A DNA stretch of 64,000 bases, from NCBI RefSeq assembly GCF_002000125.1, contig NZ_MLHH01000027.1:1-64000 (forward strand), in the 5' to 3' direction. Source of the DNA: Rodentibacter heidelbergensis. Its GTDB lineage: Bacteria; Pseudomonadota; Gammaproteobacteria; Enterobacterales; Pasteurellaceae. A model generated the notes under the pieces. That model did no database searches, was not told the DNA's origin, and saw only the letters and a program-made list of their open reading frames with translations. Below, piece by piece: positions 1 through 9,298 of the stretch; position 1 is the first letter of the stretch; each line of letters begins with the position of its first letter. A program made the translations under genes and the position numbers.

Positions 1-1
1 C

Positions 2-3000
2 GGAACTATCAGTGCCACACAACACGCCCGTATTCATTCAAGTAAAACCATTGAAAATACGGGTAAAATTGAAACGAAACAGGGTGATATTGCAGTTCGT
101 TCACAAAAAAATATTGAGCAAAAAGGTTCGATCGTTTCTCGTCAAAATGGCATTTCTCTACAAGCAAAAGACACGATTGAACAAACCGGTGAGACGGTGT
201 CAAAAGGGGATATTGCTTATCAAGCAACACAAGTCAAGGTTAAAAATGGTGCATTGATTGCGGCCGGTGTGAGTGTTCAAGATACCGCTCAAGGTGAAAT
301 GAGATGGCTCAATCAACAAAATTTACAAGGTGCAAATGTTATTATTTCTGCAACGGAGGCGATGACCTCAAACGCTAAACATTTAGCAAGTGGAACGATT
401 AACGTTGAATCAAGAAAAGTTGATTTATCTGGAAGTCAGTTAAGTGCCCATCGTGTTGCCATTCAATCGACTCAATCGCTGTTAAATCTTAATCAAGCTA
501 CATTATATAGTGAAGACCGCACTTCACTGTCTAATCCAAACGAGATTTCAACCCATCAAGCCCATTTAAATGCAGGATATTTTGAAGTAGACACCGATAA
601 ATTAAATAATCAGCAAGGTAGTTGGATTCAACGTGGTACAGAAACGTTCTCTTTAAATCTAAAAGAGGGATTAGATAATACGCAAGGTAAAATGTCAGTT
701 GAAGGCGCGCTTTCTATTCAAAGCCCATCAATTCAAAATCGTCAAGGCGTACTTTGGTCGAATAATCGTTTATCAATTGATACAAACACAGGAAAGATTG
801 ATTCTCAATTAGGTTATTTGTTTGGAAAAAACAATATCGACATTCATTCTGCAATATTTAATAACCAACAAGGTGAAGTTTTGGCGGAGCAAGTTTCCTT
901 ATCCGGTCATCAAGTAAATAATGAAAAGGGAAAAATTATTGCCGGCAATAAAGCGAATCTGTCCGTTAACCAATTGAATAATCAGCATCAAGGTATTGTT
1001 TATAGCAAAGGGGATCTGACGTTAAATACGAAAAATCTTCTGAATCAAGAGGGGATGATTTCCGCAGCATCTCAGGCAGTTTTAGGTGCAGAATATATTG
1101 ATAATCGCCAAGGTGTGCTTCAAGGCGAGAGCAATTTTATTATTAAAACGGCCTCACTTAATAATGAACAAGGTGATATTTCGGCTAAAGAGGCAGTTAT
1201 TTCTGCGGCAGAAATAAATAATACTCAAGGTGTGATGACTGCACAAAATTCATTAACCTTATCTGGTTCTCATTTGGACAATCGTGGCGGTATTGTTCAA
1301 GCAAAACAGGCTGAAATAAATTTAATCGATCTTGATAATCGTGCAAATGGAACAAGTGGTTCACTTTTAACGGCTTCAAATCGTCTGGCGTTGAATGTAG
1401 CAAATATCAATAACCAACAAACTAAAGCGAGCCAATCTACACCAACGCAAGGTATCCAAGCCGGTGAAGTGATTGTTAATGCAGATCATTTAGATAACCA
1501 AGATGGTGGAATTTATGTGGGGAGATCAGCCAATATATCGGTAAATCAATCACTTAATAATCAACAGGGGGAAATTTTATCTACCGGTCGGGTTGATATT
1601 ACCAATCCTCATTTTACCCTTGTTGTGGATAATACCTTAGGGCTGATTGAATCACTTTCTTCAATAATCTTACAAGCCAAAACATTGATAAATGAAGGTT
1701 CGATGAAGACAAAAGGCGATTTAAATATCGCTTTAAAAGAGAGTTTCACACTGAATAAAGCGTTGGGTGTTGGGAACAACCTCACCTTTAATACCAAAGG
1801 TGACTTTATCAACAATACCCAACTTGTCATTGGAAATCGTGCATCAATTCAAGGTGAAACGATTAAAAATAATAGCAATGCAGAAATTTCTTCCAGTCAC
1901 ACAGATATTCAAGGGAAGAAAGTCGATAATTTCGGATTGATTGACGGTGATACCACGGTGATTAAAGCCGATGAAGTGAATAATCTCGGTGAAGCACGTC
2001 TTTATGGTACACATTTAGCGATTGAGGCGGATAGACTGAATAATTTTGAAAATGCAGAAGGACAATCTGCAACGATTGCCGCCCGTGAGCGTCTTGATCT
2101 CGGTGTCGGAGAGCTTGTTAATCGCAACCATGCACTGATTATGAGCTTAGGCACGCTCCATATTGGCGGAAAGTTAGATGAAAACCATCAAGCTATTGGC
2201 TATGCAAAGCGTGTCGATAATGGCAGTGCGACCATTGAATCTCTCGGCAATGCTTGGATTCGTTCATATCAGCTTTTAAACCATGATCTGCATTTAAAAT
2301 TAGGGACAAAAGTTGAAAAAGAATGGATAAGAGAACTAGCCTTGGGCAATGATACCCACCGCTATCGTGATGGTGTAGATGGATACTATAATGTCAATAA
2401 TGGTAGCCGTAGTCGTTATTCTTATTTCCAATTAAATGATGGTAAGCGAGTTGCTGGAGAAGGTTGGAAAGATTGGCGATATACGAGAACAACCACGACA
2501 ACCACAATTGAATATCAAGATCCAGCTAAAATTTTGATTGGTAGCGAACTGCATCTTTCTGGTGAAGATTTGAAGAACAAACAGAGCCAAATCTTAGTGG
2601 GGCAAAAATTATTACTAGATGACAAAATATTTACTGAACGTACAAACGGATGGCTTAGTAGTACGCTTTCTAAATTAGATAATGAAGATTTGATTGGTAA
2701 TATTGATGTTACTGACAAAGGTGAATTTGTCCAAGAAAGAAGAATTAGAAGGAAAAGAAAAAAATATTACCATTACCACAACTACAGTGATTTTACGGAT
2801 GTACACGAAACCAAACATTTTAATTTTGGTTTAGACTTATTGATAATTGGTGAAAAAGTGAGTTCAACCGGTAAACAGGTTGATAATAAAAGCGATTTTC
2901 AGGGAATTTCTGTTGCTCAAAAAACACCGTTAGCAACAGAGTTAAATGTAAAATCCGTCAACTTGGAAAATATCACTTCCGGAGTGATGAAAAATCAAGA

Positions 3001-6000
3001 TAATCTCGGCATTAAAACCCACTTGCCGGATATTTCTTTACCTCAAGCAAGTCTTTATAAAATCAATCCGAAGTCAGGATCATTCTTAATCGAAACAGAT
3101 CCTCGTTTTACCGACCGCACAAAATGGCTCAGTTCGGATTATATGTTCAACGCACTGCGTAGTGATCCTCAAAATCTTCTCAAACGCTTGGGCGATGGCT
3201 TCTATGAGCAACGCTTGGTAAACGAGCAAATTAATCAACTGACAGGCAGACGTTTTTTAGAAAACTATCATTCTGATTACGAACAATACAAAGCCTTGAT
3301 GGATAACGGAGCCTATTATGCGAAAAAATGGAATCTTTTACCGGGGGTAGCATTAACAGCCGAACAGATGAAAGAACTCACCACAGATATGGTGTGGATG
3401 GTGAAAAAAGATGTCACCTTAAAAGATGGGACAAAAATAACCGTGTTAGCCCCACAAGTTTATATTGTGGCACGCAATACTGATATTGATAGCCGTGGTG
3501 CGCTCATTTCAGCCAATGATGTGCTCATCAACACTAAAGGAGATATTCAAAACAGTGGCGTGATTGCTGGGCGTAACCTCACACATTTGAGTGCAAACAA
3601 CATTGAAAATTTAGGTGGAAGTCTGCAAGGTCGGGATTTATATCTGTTTGCCAAAAATCGTCTTGATAATTTAGGTGGTGTATTGAAAGCGAGTGAAAAT
3701 CTCGTAGGCAGTGCGAAAAATATTAATATTGAAAGCACCCTGTCCGAGACGGCTGATAATGGGCGTTTTAAACACCGAAACATTGATAAAATTGCGTCTA
3801 TTCAGGTAGGTGATGAGGCACATCGTGGAAAAGTAAGCCTTTATGCCAAAGAATCCTTAACTGTCAAAGGTGCGAATATCAGCGTGAAAGGTGATGCAGA
3901 TTTCCAAGCCGGCGATAAACTCAATTTTGGCACGGTGGAAACTGAAAATAGACAGCACTATATCAAAGACAGTGATAACTATTATAAGCTCGACCAAAAA
4001 AACGAGGTAGGTAATCAATTTAACCTCGAGGGTAACAGCCGCTTTGTGGGCAAAAGTGCGGTCGAAATGCGAGGTGTTTCAGCAAGTAGTCAAGGTGAAA
4101 TGCAAGTGTTATCTGAAGGTGATATTCATATTGAAGAAAGTCGTCAGCAGGAGAAGCTTTCAGAGGGGAGAAAGTGGACAAAGCGTGGCGTGCTTCAGTC
4201 TAAAACTGAAATCCGCCGCCATATCCATACCTACGATTTAGCCGAAGGTTCAAGCCTAGATGCTGACAACATCACCCTCCACTCCAGCTATGGTAATGTG
4301 AATATACAAGGCGCCAATGTTGTTGCTGAAAACGGCTTAAAGATACAAGGGAAAAACATCGACATCAAAGAAGCCGAAAACCGGATTTATTCAGAAGATT
4401 TTTACAGCAAGAAAAAATCCGGATTATTGAGTGGTGGGATAGGCATTACGTTAGGTCGCCAAAAACAAACGTTGGAATCCGACCAAACCAAGTATTATGC
4501 CACCGCTTCGCAAGTAGGGAGCTTAAAAGGCGATAGCACGCTTATCGCAGAAAACCATTACAGCCAAAGGGCGAGTAGCCTGAGTTCGGTAAAAGGTGAT
4601 GTGAATATCCTTGCTCAGCAGGTGAACATTCAATCTGCTGAGGACAAATACGAAACCAACACCAAACAAACCTTTGAGCAAAAAGGCTTAACACTTGCTA
4701 TCACTTCACCCATCATTTCTGCACTTCAAGCGGTACAAAGCACGGTTAAATCCAGTGAAAAAGTGGGTAAAAGCAAGAATGACCGAGTCAATGCCATGGC
4801 AGCAGCAAATGTTGCGATGGATGCTTATCGGGCAGGACAAGCGGTGGGACAGGCAGGAAAAGCCGTTCAAGATGCCCTGGGCGAAGGTGGCGTGGATTCT
4901 GTGGTGGGGGTTCAAATCACTTATGGACAACAAAAAAGTGTCAACCAAACTCATGCAGAAGGCAAAACGGCCGCTACATCCCAAGTCAATGCCGGTGGCA
5001 AGGTGAATATCATTGCCACGGGAGCAGGGAAAGATTCCAATATCCACATCAAAGGCGCTGATGTTTCAGGCAAAGGCGGAACCCATCTTATTGCAGATAA
5101 CGATATCAACATCACAGCAGCGGAGCAAAGCCACAAAGAACGCAGCACCAACAAATCAGCCGGTTTTAATGCCGGGGTGGCGATTAAAGTGAGCAATGGT
5201 GTGGCGGCTGGTGTGACATTAGGTGGTAACTATGGTAAGGGTTACGGCAATGGTGATGAGAAAACCTATGTGGCAAGCCATGTGGGAGATGCAAATAGCC
5301 AAACGACCGTGATAGCAGGTGGTTATGCAAACTTGATTGGCAGCCAACTCAAAGGCCAAAAAATCCAACTTGATGCCCAAAACCTCAACATTGAAAGCCT
5401 ACAAGATACCGCTACTTACAAAGGCAAACAAATGAACATGGCAGGGAGTGTGACGGTGGGTTATGGGGTTTCCGTAGGGGGCAGTTATAACCAATCGAAA
5501 ATTAATGCCGAGCATGCGAGCGTGAATGAACAAGCGGGGATTTATGCAGGTGATAATGGTTATGATATAAACGTTAAAAATAAAGTTTCCTTAACGGGGG
5601 GCGCAATACTTTCACAAGCGCAGAAAGAAAAAAATCAGTTCACAGCACAAGATTTTGAATATTCTAATATTCAAAATTATTCCAATGCCAAATCGTCAGC
5701 AATGGGACTGACAGGAGGTGTATCTTTTGGTCGAGACCAAACTTCTGACGAAGACAAAGAACTCAATGATATTTATCGAAAGGGTAGAGAAGGTGAAACC
5801 TTTGAGCAAGCTAATCCAAATAAAGCCAATGAATCAGCGGTGAAATTTGGTTTGGGGACGGATGACATCCACAGTACAGATTTGTATGCACTCGCTAAAG
5901 TGGGATTAACCAACTTAGCCAGCAATAGCAAGCAAAGTGAAAATCGTCAAAGCATGACCTATTCGGTGATAAGCGAAGGGAATTTCAATATTGGTAGCAC

Positions 6001-7147
6001 GGAAGGTAAAGAAAATATTAAATCCATCAAAAAATCGACTAAACAAGAAAGCAATAAACTTGAAAAAGTGGATTATGCAAAAATGCAGAAGGACGTTGAG
6101 CAGGATGTAGGAACTATTCAAGGTTTTGCGAAAAATGTGGCAGGATTTACTGATGAAGCGTATCGAAGTCAGTTTATTGCGGAGCATCGAATGATGGGTT
6201 ATGTAACAGATAAAGATGGAAAACCAATAAAAGATAAAAAAATATTGGATGAAATGGAAGGGGAAGCTAAGATGCAGGCTAAAAAGGAAGGGATCTCTGA
6301 AGACAAGCTCGAAAAGTATATTACAGATTATATTTCTTTAGAGGTATCTAAGGGTAAAAATATTTATCAACTCTATGAAGTCTTAGATCAGCAGCGTAAT
6401 AGATTGAGAAAAACAGGGTATATAGATCCAGAAACAGAAAAATATACAGAGAAAGTAGTAGTTGGATTTAATGGTATTTTTAACCAGCTACAAAATGCAG
6501 CAAAATATGCGACACAAAATTATGTCACTGATGAAAATAACAACAGGATTTATAAAAACTTATATTTTATTCATAATCCAGAAGCAAATGGACTTTTACC
6601 TGAACTACTTGTAGCAGGCTATCAAAAATATTTTGAAGGAAATATTGGGGGATTAGGTAACTCAACAATTCAGGGTAAAAATTTGATGGAAAAATATGGA
6701 AAGCAAGGACTGTTTATTGGTTCTCATAGTAGAGGAACATTAACAGTCACTAATGCATTAAATAATTTAGAACAGAATGTTGATTTATCTGGTACAACAA
6801 TGAAAATGTTAGGACCTGCTACGAATGTAAAAAATGCAGATAGGGTATTTAATAAACTGAGTGGAAGTCATATATTACTAGACAATGATGGAAATGATGG
6901 TATTGGGATTTTAATTGGTTGGAATCCCTCAACTCAAACTGTTAATAATCAAAATTATCCTTTATGGAAGTTAGCCTATGATATATTCAAAAGTGATGCT
7001 TCACCACATAATTGTGGTGGATTAGGGAATAAATTCTGTCAAGATCAAGGGTATCGAAATCCTATTTATCAGAATGAGTATAGATTAGATAACAAACTTG
7101 AGATGAGAAAAGTGATCCCTATCAATAAATTTAATGATAACGAATGA
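2..7147 (+). CDS. CdiA/FhaB-type two-partner-secreted exoprotein, 5' end outside window
   Basis: The frame is open from the left edge, so the signal peptide, TPS domain and start lie upstream; the GTG at 197 is not the start. The 2381 visible residues follow the CdiA order. FHA-1 beta-helix repeats (many LDNxxG / NNQQG turns) run to about residue 770. A Tyr/Arg-rich segment follows (about 777-945, receptor-binding position). Next is the conserved block with ETDPRFT, WLSSDYM and LTGRRFL (about 1013-1167, YP-domain position), then FHA-2 repeats to about 1854. The AT-rich C-terminal tip (1855-2381) has no VENN motif. It carries GSHSRG with Ser2243, an Asp-rich LDNDGND stretch (2294-2299) and SPHNCG with His2336, the order of a serine alpha/beta-hydrolase triad. 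Family role: contact-dependent inhibition or adhesion. The hydrolase toxin activity is inferred. No cdiB gene is visible; it would lie upstream. Confidence 0.9.
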   Translation, partial: GTISATQHARIHSSKTIENTGKIETKQGDIAVRSQKNIEQKGSIVSRQNGISLQAKDTIEQTGETVSKGDIAYQATQVKVKNGALIAAGVSVQDTAQGEMRWLNQQNLQGANVIISATEAMTSNAKHLASGTINVESRKVDLSGSQLSAHRVAIQSTQSLLNLNQATLYSEDRTSLSNPNEISTHQAHLNAGYFEVDTDKLNNQQGSWIQRGTETFSLNLKEGLDNTQGKMSVEGALSIQSPSIQNRQGVLWSNNRLSIDTNTGKIDSQLGYLFGKNNIDIHSAIFNNQQGEVLAEQVSLSGHQVNNEKGKIIAGNKANLSVNQLNNQHQGIVYSKGDLTLNTKNLLNQEGMISAASQAVLGAEYIDNRQGVLQGESNFIIKTASLNNEQGDISAKEAVISAAEINNTQGVMTAQNSLTLSGSHLDNRGGIVQAKQAEINLIDLDNRANGTSGSLLTASNRLALNVANINNQQTKASQSTPTQGIQAGEVIVNADHLDNQDGGIYVGRSANISVNQSLNNQQGEILSTGRVDITNPHFTLVVDNTLGLIESLSSIILQAKTLINEGSMKTKGDLNIALKESFTLNKALGVGNNLTFNTKGDFINNTQLVIGNRASIQGETIKNNSNAEISSSHTDIQGKKVDNFGLIDGDTTVIKADEVNNLGEARLYGTHLAIEADRLNNFENAEGQSATIAARERLDLGVGELVNRNHALIMSLGTLHIGGKLDENHQAIGYAKRVDNGSATIESLGNAWIRSYQLLNHDLHLKLGTKVEKEWIRELALGNDTHRYRDGVDGYYNVNNGSRSRYSYFQLNDGKRVAGEGWKDWRYTRTTTTTTIEYQDPAKILIGSELHLSGEDLKNKQSQILVGQKLLLDDKIFTERTNGWLSSTLSKLDNEDLIGNIDVTDKGEFVQERRIRRKRKKYYHYHNYSDFTDVHETKHFNFGLDLLIIGEKVSSTGKQVDNKSDFQGISVAQKTPLATELNVKSVNLENITSGVMKNQDNLGIKTHLPDISLPQASLYKINPKSGSFLIETDPRFTDRTKWLSSDYMFNALRSDPQNLLKRLGDGFYEQRLVNEQINQLTGRRFLENYHSDYEQYKALMDNGAYYAKKWNLLPGVALTAEQMKELTTDMVWMVKKDVTLKDGTKITVLAPQVYIVARNTDIDSRGALISANDVLINTKGDIQNSGVIAGRNLTHLSANNIENLGGSLQGRDLYLFAKNRLDNLGGVLKASENLVGSAKNINIESTLSETADNGRFKHRNIDKIASIQVGDEAHRGKVSLYAKESLTVKGANISVKGDADFQAGDKLNFGTVETENRQHYIKDSDNYYKLDQKNEVGNQFNLEGNSRFVGKSAVEMRGVSASSQGEMQVLSEGDIHIEESRQQEKLSEGRKWTKRGVLQSKTEIRRHIHTYDLAEGSSLDADNITLHSSYGNVNIQGANVVAENGLKIQGKNIDIKEAENRIYSEDFYSKKKSGLLSGGIGITLGRQKQTLESDQTKYYATASQVGSLKGDSTLIAENHYSQRASSLSSVKGDVNILAQQVNIQSAEDKYETNTKQTFEQKGLTLAITSPIISALQAVQSTVKSSEKVGKSKNDRVNAMAAANVAMDAYRAGQAVGQAGKAVQDALGEGGVDSVVGVQITYGQQKSVNQTHAEGKTAATSQVNAGGKVNIIATGAGKDSNIHIKGADVSGKGGTHLIADNDINITAAEQSHKERSTNKSAGFNAGVAIKVSNGVAAGVTLGGNYGKGYGNGDEKTYVASHVGDANSQTTVIAGGYANLIGSQLKGQKIQLDAQNLNIESLQDTATYKGKQMNMAGSVTVGYGVSVGGSYNQSKINAEHASVNEQAGIYAGDNGYDINVKNKVSLTGGAILSQAQKEKNQFTAQDFEYSNIQNYSNAKSSAMGLTGGVSFGRDQTSDEDKELNDIYRKGREGETFEQANPNKANESAVKFGLGTDDIHSTDLYALAKVGLTNLASNSKQSENRQSMTYSVISEGNFNIGSTEGKENIKSIKKSTKQESNKLEKVDYAKMQKDVEQDVGTIQGFAKNVAGFTDEAYRSQFIAEHRMMGYVTDKDGKPIKDKKILDEMEGEAKMQAKKEGISEDKLEKYITDYISLEVSKGKNIYQLYEVLDQQRNRLRKTGYIDPETEKYTEKVVVGFNGIFNQLQNAAKYATQNYVTDENNNRIYKNLYFIHNPEANGLLPELLVAGYQKYFEGNIGGLGNSTIQGKNLMEKYGKQGLFIGSHSRGTLTVTNALNNLEQNVDLSGTTMKMLGPATNVKNADRVFNKLSGSHILLDNDGNDGIGILIGWNPSTQTVNNQNYPLWKLAYDIFKSDASPHNCGGLGNKFCQDQGYRNPIYQNEYRLDNKLEMRKVIPINKFNDNE
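5146..5563 (+). repeat. 418-bp direct repeat, copy A (inside the exoprotein gene)
   Basis: This segment encodes the end of FHA-2, from TNKSAGFNAG to AGIYAGDNGY. It is repeated in direct orientation at 7654-8071 with no indels and only scattered substitutions, roughly 97% identical by eye. The offset is 2508 bp, a multiple of three, so recombination between the copies would keep the frame. The two sequences diverge abruptly after the copies end, which marks the toxin-tip exchange junction. Confidence 0.95.
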
Positions 7148-7154
7148 GGTTAAT

Positions 7155-7523
7155 GTGAGAAGTATTATTTTGCTTTGTACATTTGGGTTATCTGGGTGCT
7201 TATTTGGATTTGAAGAATTTTTTCCTAATACATATCACAAATGTAGTTCTCTTAGTGGGTGGTGTGTGAATGAACCAGTAGGAGAAATTATGTTTTGGGA
7301 CATAAGGGATCCTTCTTATAACATTACAGAAAAATGCTGTTCTGAAAAATGGGAGGAACAGGCTAATAAGAGAACTTATAAGAAAAATTTTGTTTTTGAG
7401 TTATGTAAAGTTGAGCCGAAAACCGGTGAATCACTAATAGGTAAAACGAAAAGTGAAGTTTACTCTTGCTTGGAACAACATGGGTTGTATCGCTATAGTT
7501 CTAAAACAGAGTTAAAAAAATAG
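7155..7523 (+). CDS. small lipoprotein, probable immunity protein of the resident tip
   Basis: This is a 122-residue protein directly after the exoprotein stop, in the cdiI position. I chose the GTG at 7155 because an AGGT-type Shine-Dalgarno precedes it by about five bases and because it gives a short signal peptide ending in the lipobox LSGC. A longer in-frame start at 7134 would overlap the exoprotein and put residues in front of the signal. The mature part is Cys-rich (about seven Cys after the lipid Cys) and has no family I recognise. A lipoprotein inhibitor would sit in the periplasm, which fits a phospholipase-like toxin, as with the lipoprotein immunities of type VI lipase effectors. 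That function is inferred from position and topology only. Confidence 0.7.
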   Translation: MRSIILLCTFGLSGCLFGFEEFFPNTYHKCSSLSGWCVNEPVGEIMFWDIRDPSYNITEKCCSEKWEEQANKRTYKKNFVFELCKVEPKTGESLIGKTKSEVYSCLEQHGLYRYSSKTELKK

Positions 7524-7541
7524 ATTAGAGAGAGCAAAAAT

Positions 7542-7598
7542 AAATTAGATCAAAAAAACGAGGTGAAAATCAATTTAACCTTGATGGTAAAGTGCGGT
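7542..7598 (+). pseudogene. relic fragment of the exoprotein FHA-2 region
   Basis: The bases closely match 3986-4062 of the exoprotein gene, which codes for KLDQKNEVGNQFNLEG. Here one base is missing after GAGGT, shifting the frame, and about 18 bases are missing just before the shared uptake signal. The fragment lies upstream of the orphan module. It indicates that the second copy was once longer and has lost about 1 kb between this relic and the 7654-8071 repeat. Confidence 0.7.
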
Positions 7599-7650
7599 TT
7601 ATTTTCAAAAAGTTTTAAAACAGCTTGAGGATTGACCGTACTTTTATTTT
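7589..7650 (+). terminator. possible uptake-signal-pair terminator after the first lipoprotein gene
   Basis: AAAGTGCGGT at 7589-7598 faces the imperfect complement ACCGTACTTT at 7635-7644, followed by TTATTTTT. The long loop makes it a weak hairpin. It would separate the resident immunity gene from the orphan module. Confidence 0.4.
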
Positions 7651-8887
7651 TCACACCAACAAATCAGCTGGTTTTAATGCCGGGGTGGCGATTAAAGTGA
7701 GCAATGGCGTGGCGGCCGGTGTGACATTAGGTGGTAACTATGGTAAGGGTTACGGCAATGGTGATGAGAAAACCTATGTGGCAAGCCATGTGGGAGATGC
7801 AAATAGCCAAATGACCGTGATAGCAGGTGGTGATGCAAACTTGATTGGCAGCCAACTCAAAGGCCAAAAAATCCAACTTGATGCCCAAAACCTCAACATT
7901 GAAAGCCTACAAGATACCGCTACTTACAAAGGCAAACAAATGAACATGGCAGGGAGTGTGACGGTAGGTTATGGGGTTGCCGTAGGGGGCAGTTATAGCC
8001 AATCGAAAATTAATGCCGAGCATGCGAGCGTGAATGAACAAGCGGGGATTTATGCGGGGGATGAGGGTTATCACATCAATGTGAATAACCACACGGATTT
8101 AAAAGGGGCAATCATCACCTCTACTCAACAAGCGGACTTAAGAAAACAAATTAAGGAAGCCAAAACAGAGGAAGAAAAGACCGCACTTTATAATGAAATT
8201 TATAAGCTGCAATATCAAAAACGCTTACTTGAAACCGTGGTTGGTATTGTAGCCGGTTCACCTGATGTGGCGATAACCCAAGGGACATTGCAGTTAGCCG
8301 CAACGAAGATGAGGGAAGAAACATTGAAAAACTCAAGATTATTTAAAGGCATTAAAGATGCGAAAACAGGTCAAGTTCTTCGTAATGATAGCTATGATAG
8401 TGGTTATTTTGATGGGGTGAAACTAGGTGGGGTGAGGATTGATGTTGATGTGATTTGTAATAGCGGAATGGGAAGTTGTTCACAAAATAGCGATGGTTCT
8501 ATCAATTTTATAGGAAAAGGAGATAAAGTATTAAGTGATACTATAGATCCTGCACAGAATGAAAAAGCAGCAGGATTATATGGAGAAACAGGAGGCTTTC
8601 AGTCAGTTAAAGGTGAATGGAATCTTCATTTTAAAAGATTTCCGTATGAGGTAGGTTCTATCTCAGATTTTACAGTGGAATCTTTTGCTGGAACTCATGA
8701 TTTTACAGGAGGGCAAATTTGGGGATGGTATGACAAGCAAGGAAACACAGCCAAGAAAAATTCATTTACAAGTGTCGCTTCAACAGTAACGACAGTGGTT
8801 GCAATACCTCTATCAGCGCCATTTGCAGTTGCGGATGTTTTGTCTTCTGATTTTGTAGAAGTTCTAATACAAATAGGGGGGCATTAA
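7625..8887 (+). CDS. orphan CdiA C-terminal module, promoterless-looking
   Basis: The open frame runs 420 codons. Its only upstream start is a TTG at 7625 with no good ribosome site, and no signal peptide is encoded, so it is probably silent unless recombined. The first about 150 residues duplicate the exoprotein (TNKSAGFNAG to AGIYAGDEGY). The next part resembles the pretoxin segment common in Pasteurellaceae and Neisseria haemagglutinins (ATKMREET, SRLFKGI, GVRIDVDVIC, LYGETGG). The tip has FAGTHDF, GWYDKQGN and a hydrophobic PLSAPFAVADVL near the end, a type I recall from such proteins without a known activity. It ends one base before the next lipoprotein gene. It could equally be called a pseudogene; I read it as a stored alternative toxin tip. 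Confidence 0.8.
   Translation: MRIDRTFIFHTNKSAGFNAGVAIKVSNGVAAGVTLGGNYGKGYGNGDEKTYVASHVGDANSQMTVIAGGDANLIGSQLKGQKIQLDAQNLNIESLQDTATYKGKQMNMAGSVTVGYGVAVGGSYSQSKINAEHASVNEQAGIYAGDEGYHINVNNHTDLKGAIITSTQQADLRKQIKEAKTEEEKTALYNEIYKLQYQKRLLETVVGIVAGSPDVAITQGTLQLAATKMREETLKNSRLFKGIKDAKTGQVLRNDSYDSGYFDGVKLGGVRIDVDVICNSGMGSCSQNSDGSINFIGKGDKVLSDTIDPAQNEKAAGLYGETGGFQSVKGEWNLHFKRFPYEVGSISDFTVESFAGTHDFTGGQIWGWYDKQGNTAKKNSFTSVASTVTTVVAIPLSAPFAVADVLSSDFVEVLIQIGGH
7654..8071 (+). repeat. 418-bp direct repeat, copy B (orphan module)
   Basis: This is the second copy of 5146-5563, in direct orientation and in phase. It gives the orphan toxin module the homology needed for recombination with the full-length gene. 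Downstream of it the encoded sequence is completely different from the resident tip. Confidence 0.95.
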
Positions 8888-8888
8888 T

Positions 8889-9242
8889 ATGAAGAAAATA
8901 TTTTTATTAATTGGTTGTTTATCACTATCAAGTTGTTTTTATTCTAATGGGTGTTTCTACACACCTCAAATGGTGAACTGTGTTGATAAAGGAAAGGTAT
9001 TTCCCTCAGTATCTCGTTATCAAAAACCATATAGTTTAGGAAAAACAAATTCAGAAAAACGATGGAAAGACGTTGTTGCTTGTGGCGGAAAATATGGAGA
9101 TTATGATGAGGCAAGCATCACTACTGTAGCGGAATCGGATCTTTTTTATCGTTGTATGATTAATAAAGGATATATTCATTTAACACCCGCAGAATGTGGC
9201 TTTCAAAATCCTAAATGGGATAAGGGTAAGTGCAATTTATAA
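8889..9242 (+). CDS. small lipoprotein, probable immunity protein of the orphan module
   Basis: This 117-residue protein starts at ATG 8889, one base after the orphan module's stop codon, with a G-run (8876-8881) as ribosome site inside the preceding gene. The N-terminus is a typical lipoprotein signal with lipobox LSSC. The mature part has several Cys and a GKTNSEKRWKDV segment. The motif GKTxSE also occurs in the lipoprotein at 7155, which hints at distant kinship. Position immediately after a CdiA-CT module is the usual place of an immunity gene. No biochemical function can be read from the sequence. Confidence 0.7.
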   Translation: MKKIFLLIGCLSLSSCFYSNGCFYTPQMVNCVDKGKVFPSVSRYQKPYSLGKTNSEKRWKDVVACGGKYGDYDEASITTVAESDLFYRCMINKGYIHLTPAECGFQNPKWDKGKCNL

Positions 9243-9298
9243 ATAGGATACTATTGGAGTTTAGACATGTTTATTAATGAAAATAGGTGGCAAATAAT

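Noticed and set aside
4695-5047. Overlapping open frames of about 100 codons on both strands inside the exoprotein gene
   Set aside because: They lie fully inside the long exoprotein frame, lack ribosome sites and recognisable domains, and arise from its repetitive codon use.
7625-8887. Reading the orphan module as an independent secreted protein
   Set aside because: It has only a TTG start without a ribosome site and no signal peptide or TPS domain, and it opens in the middle of a conserved FHA-2 repeat.
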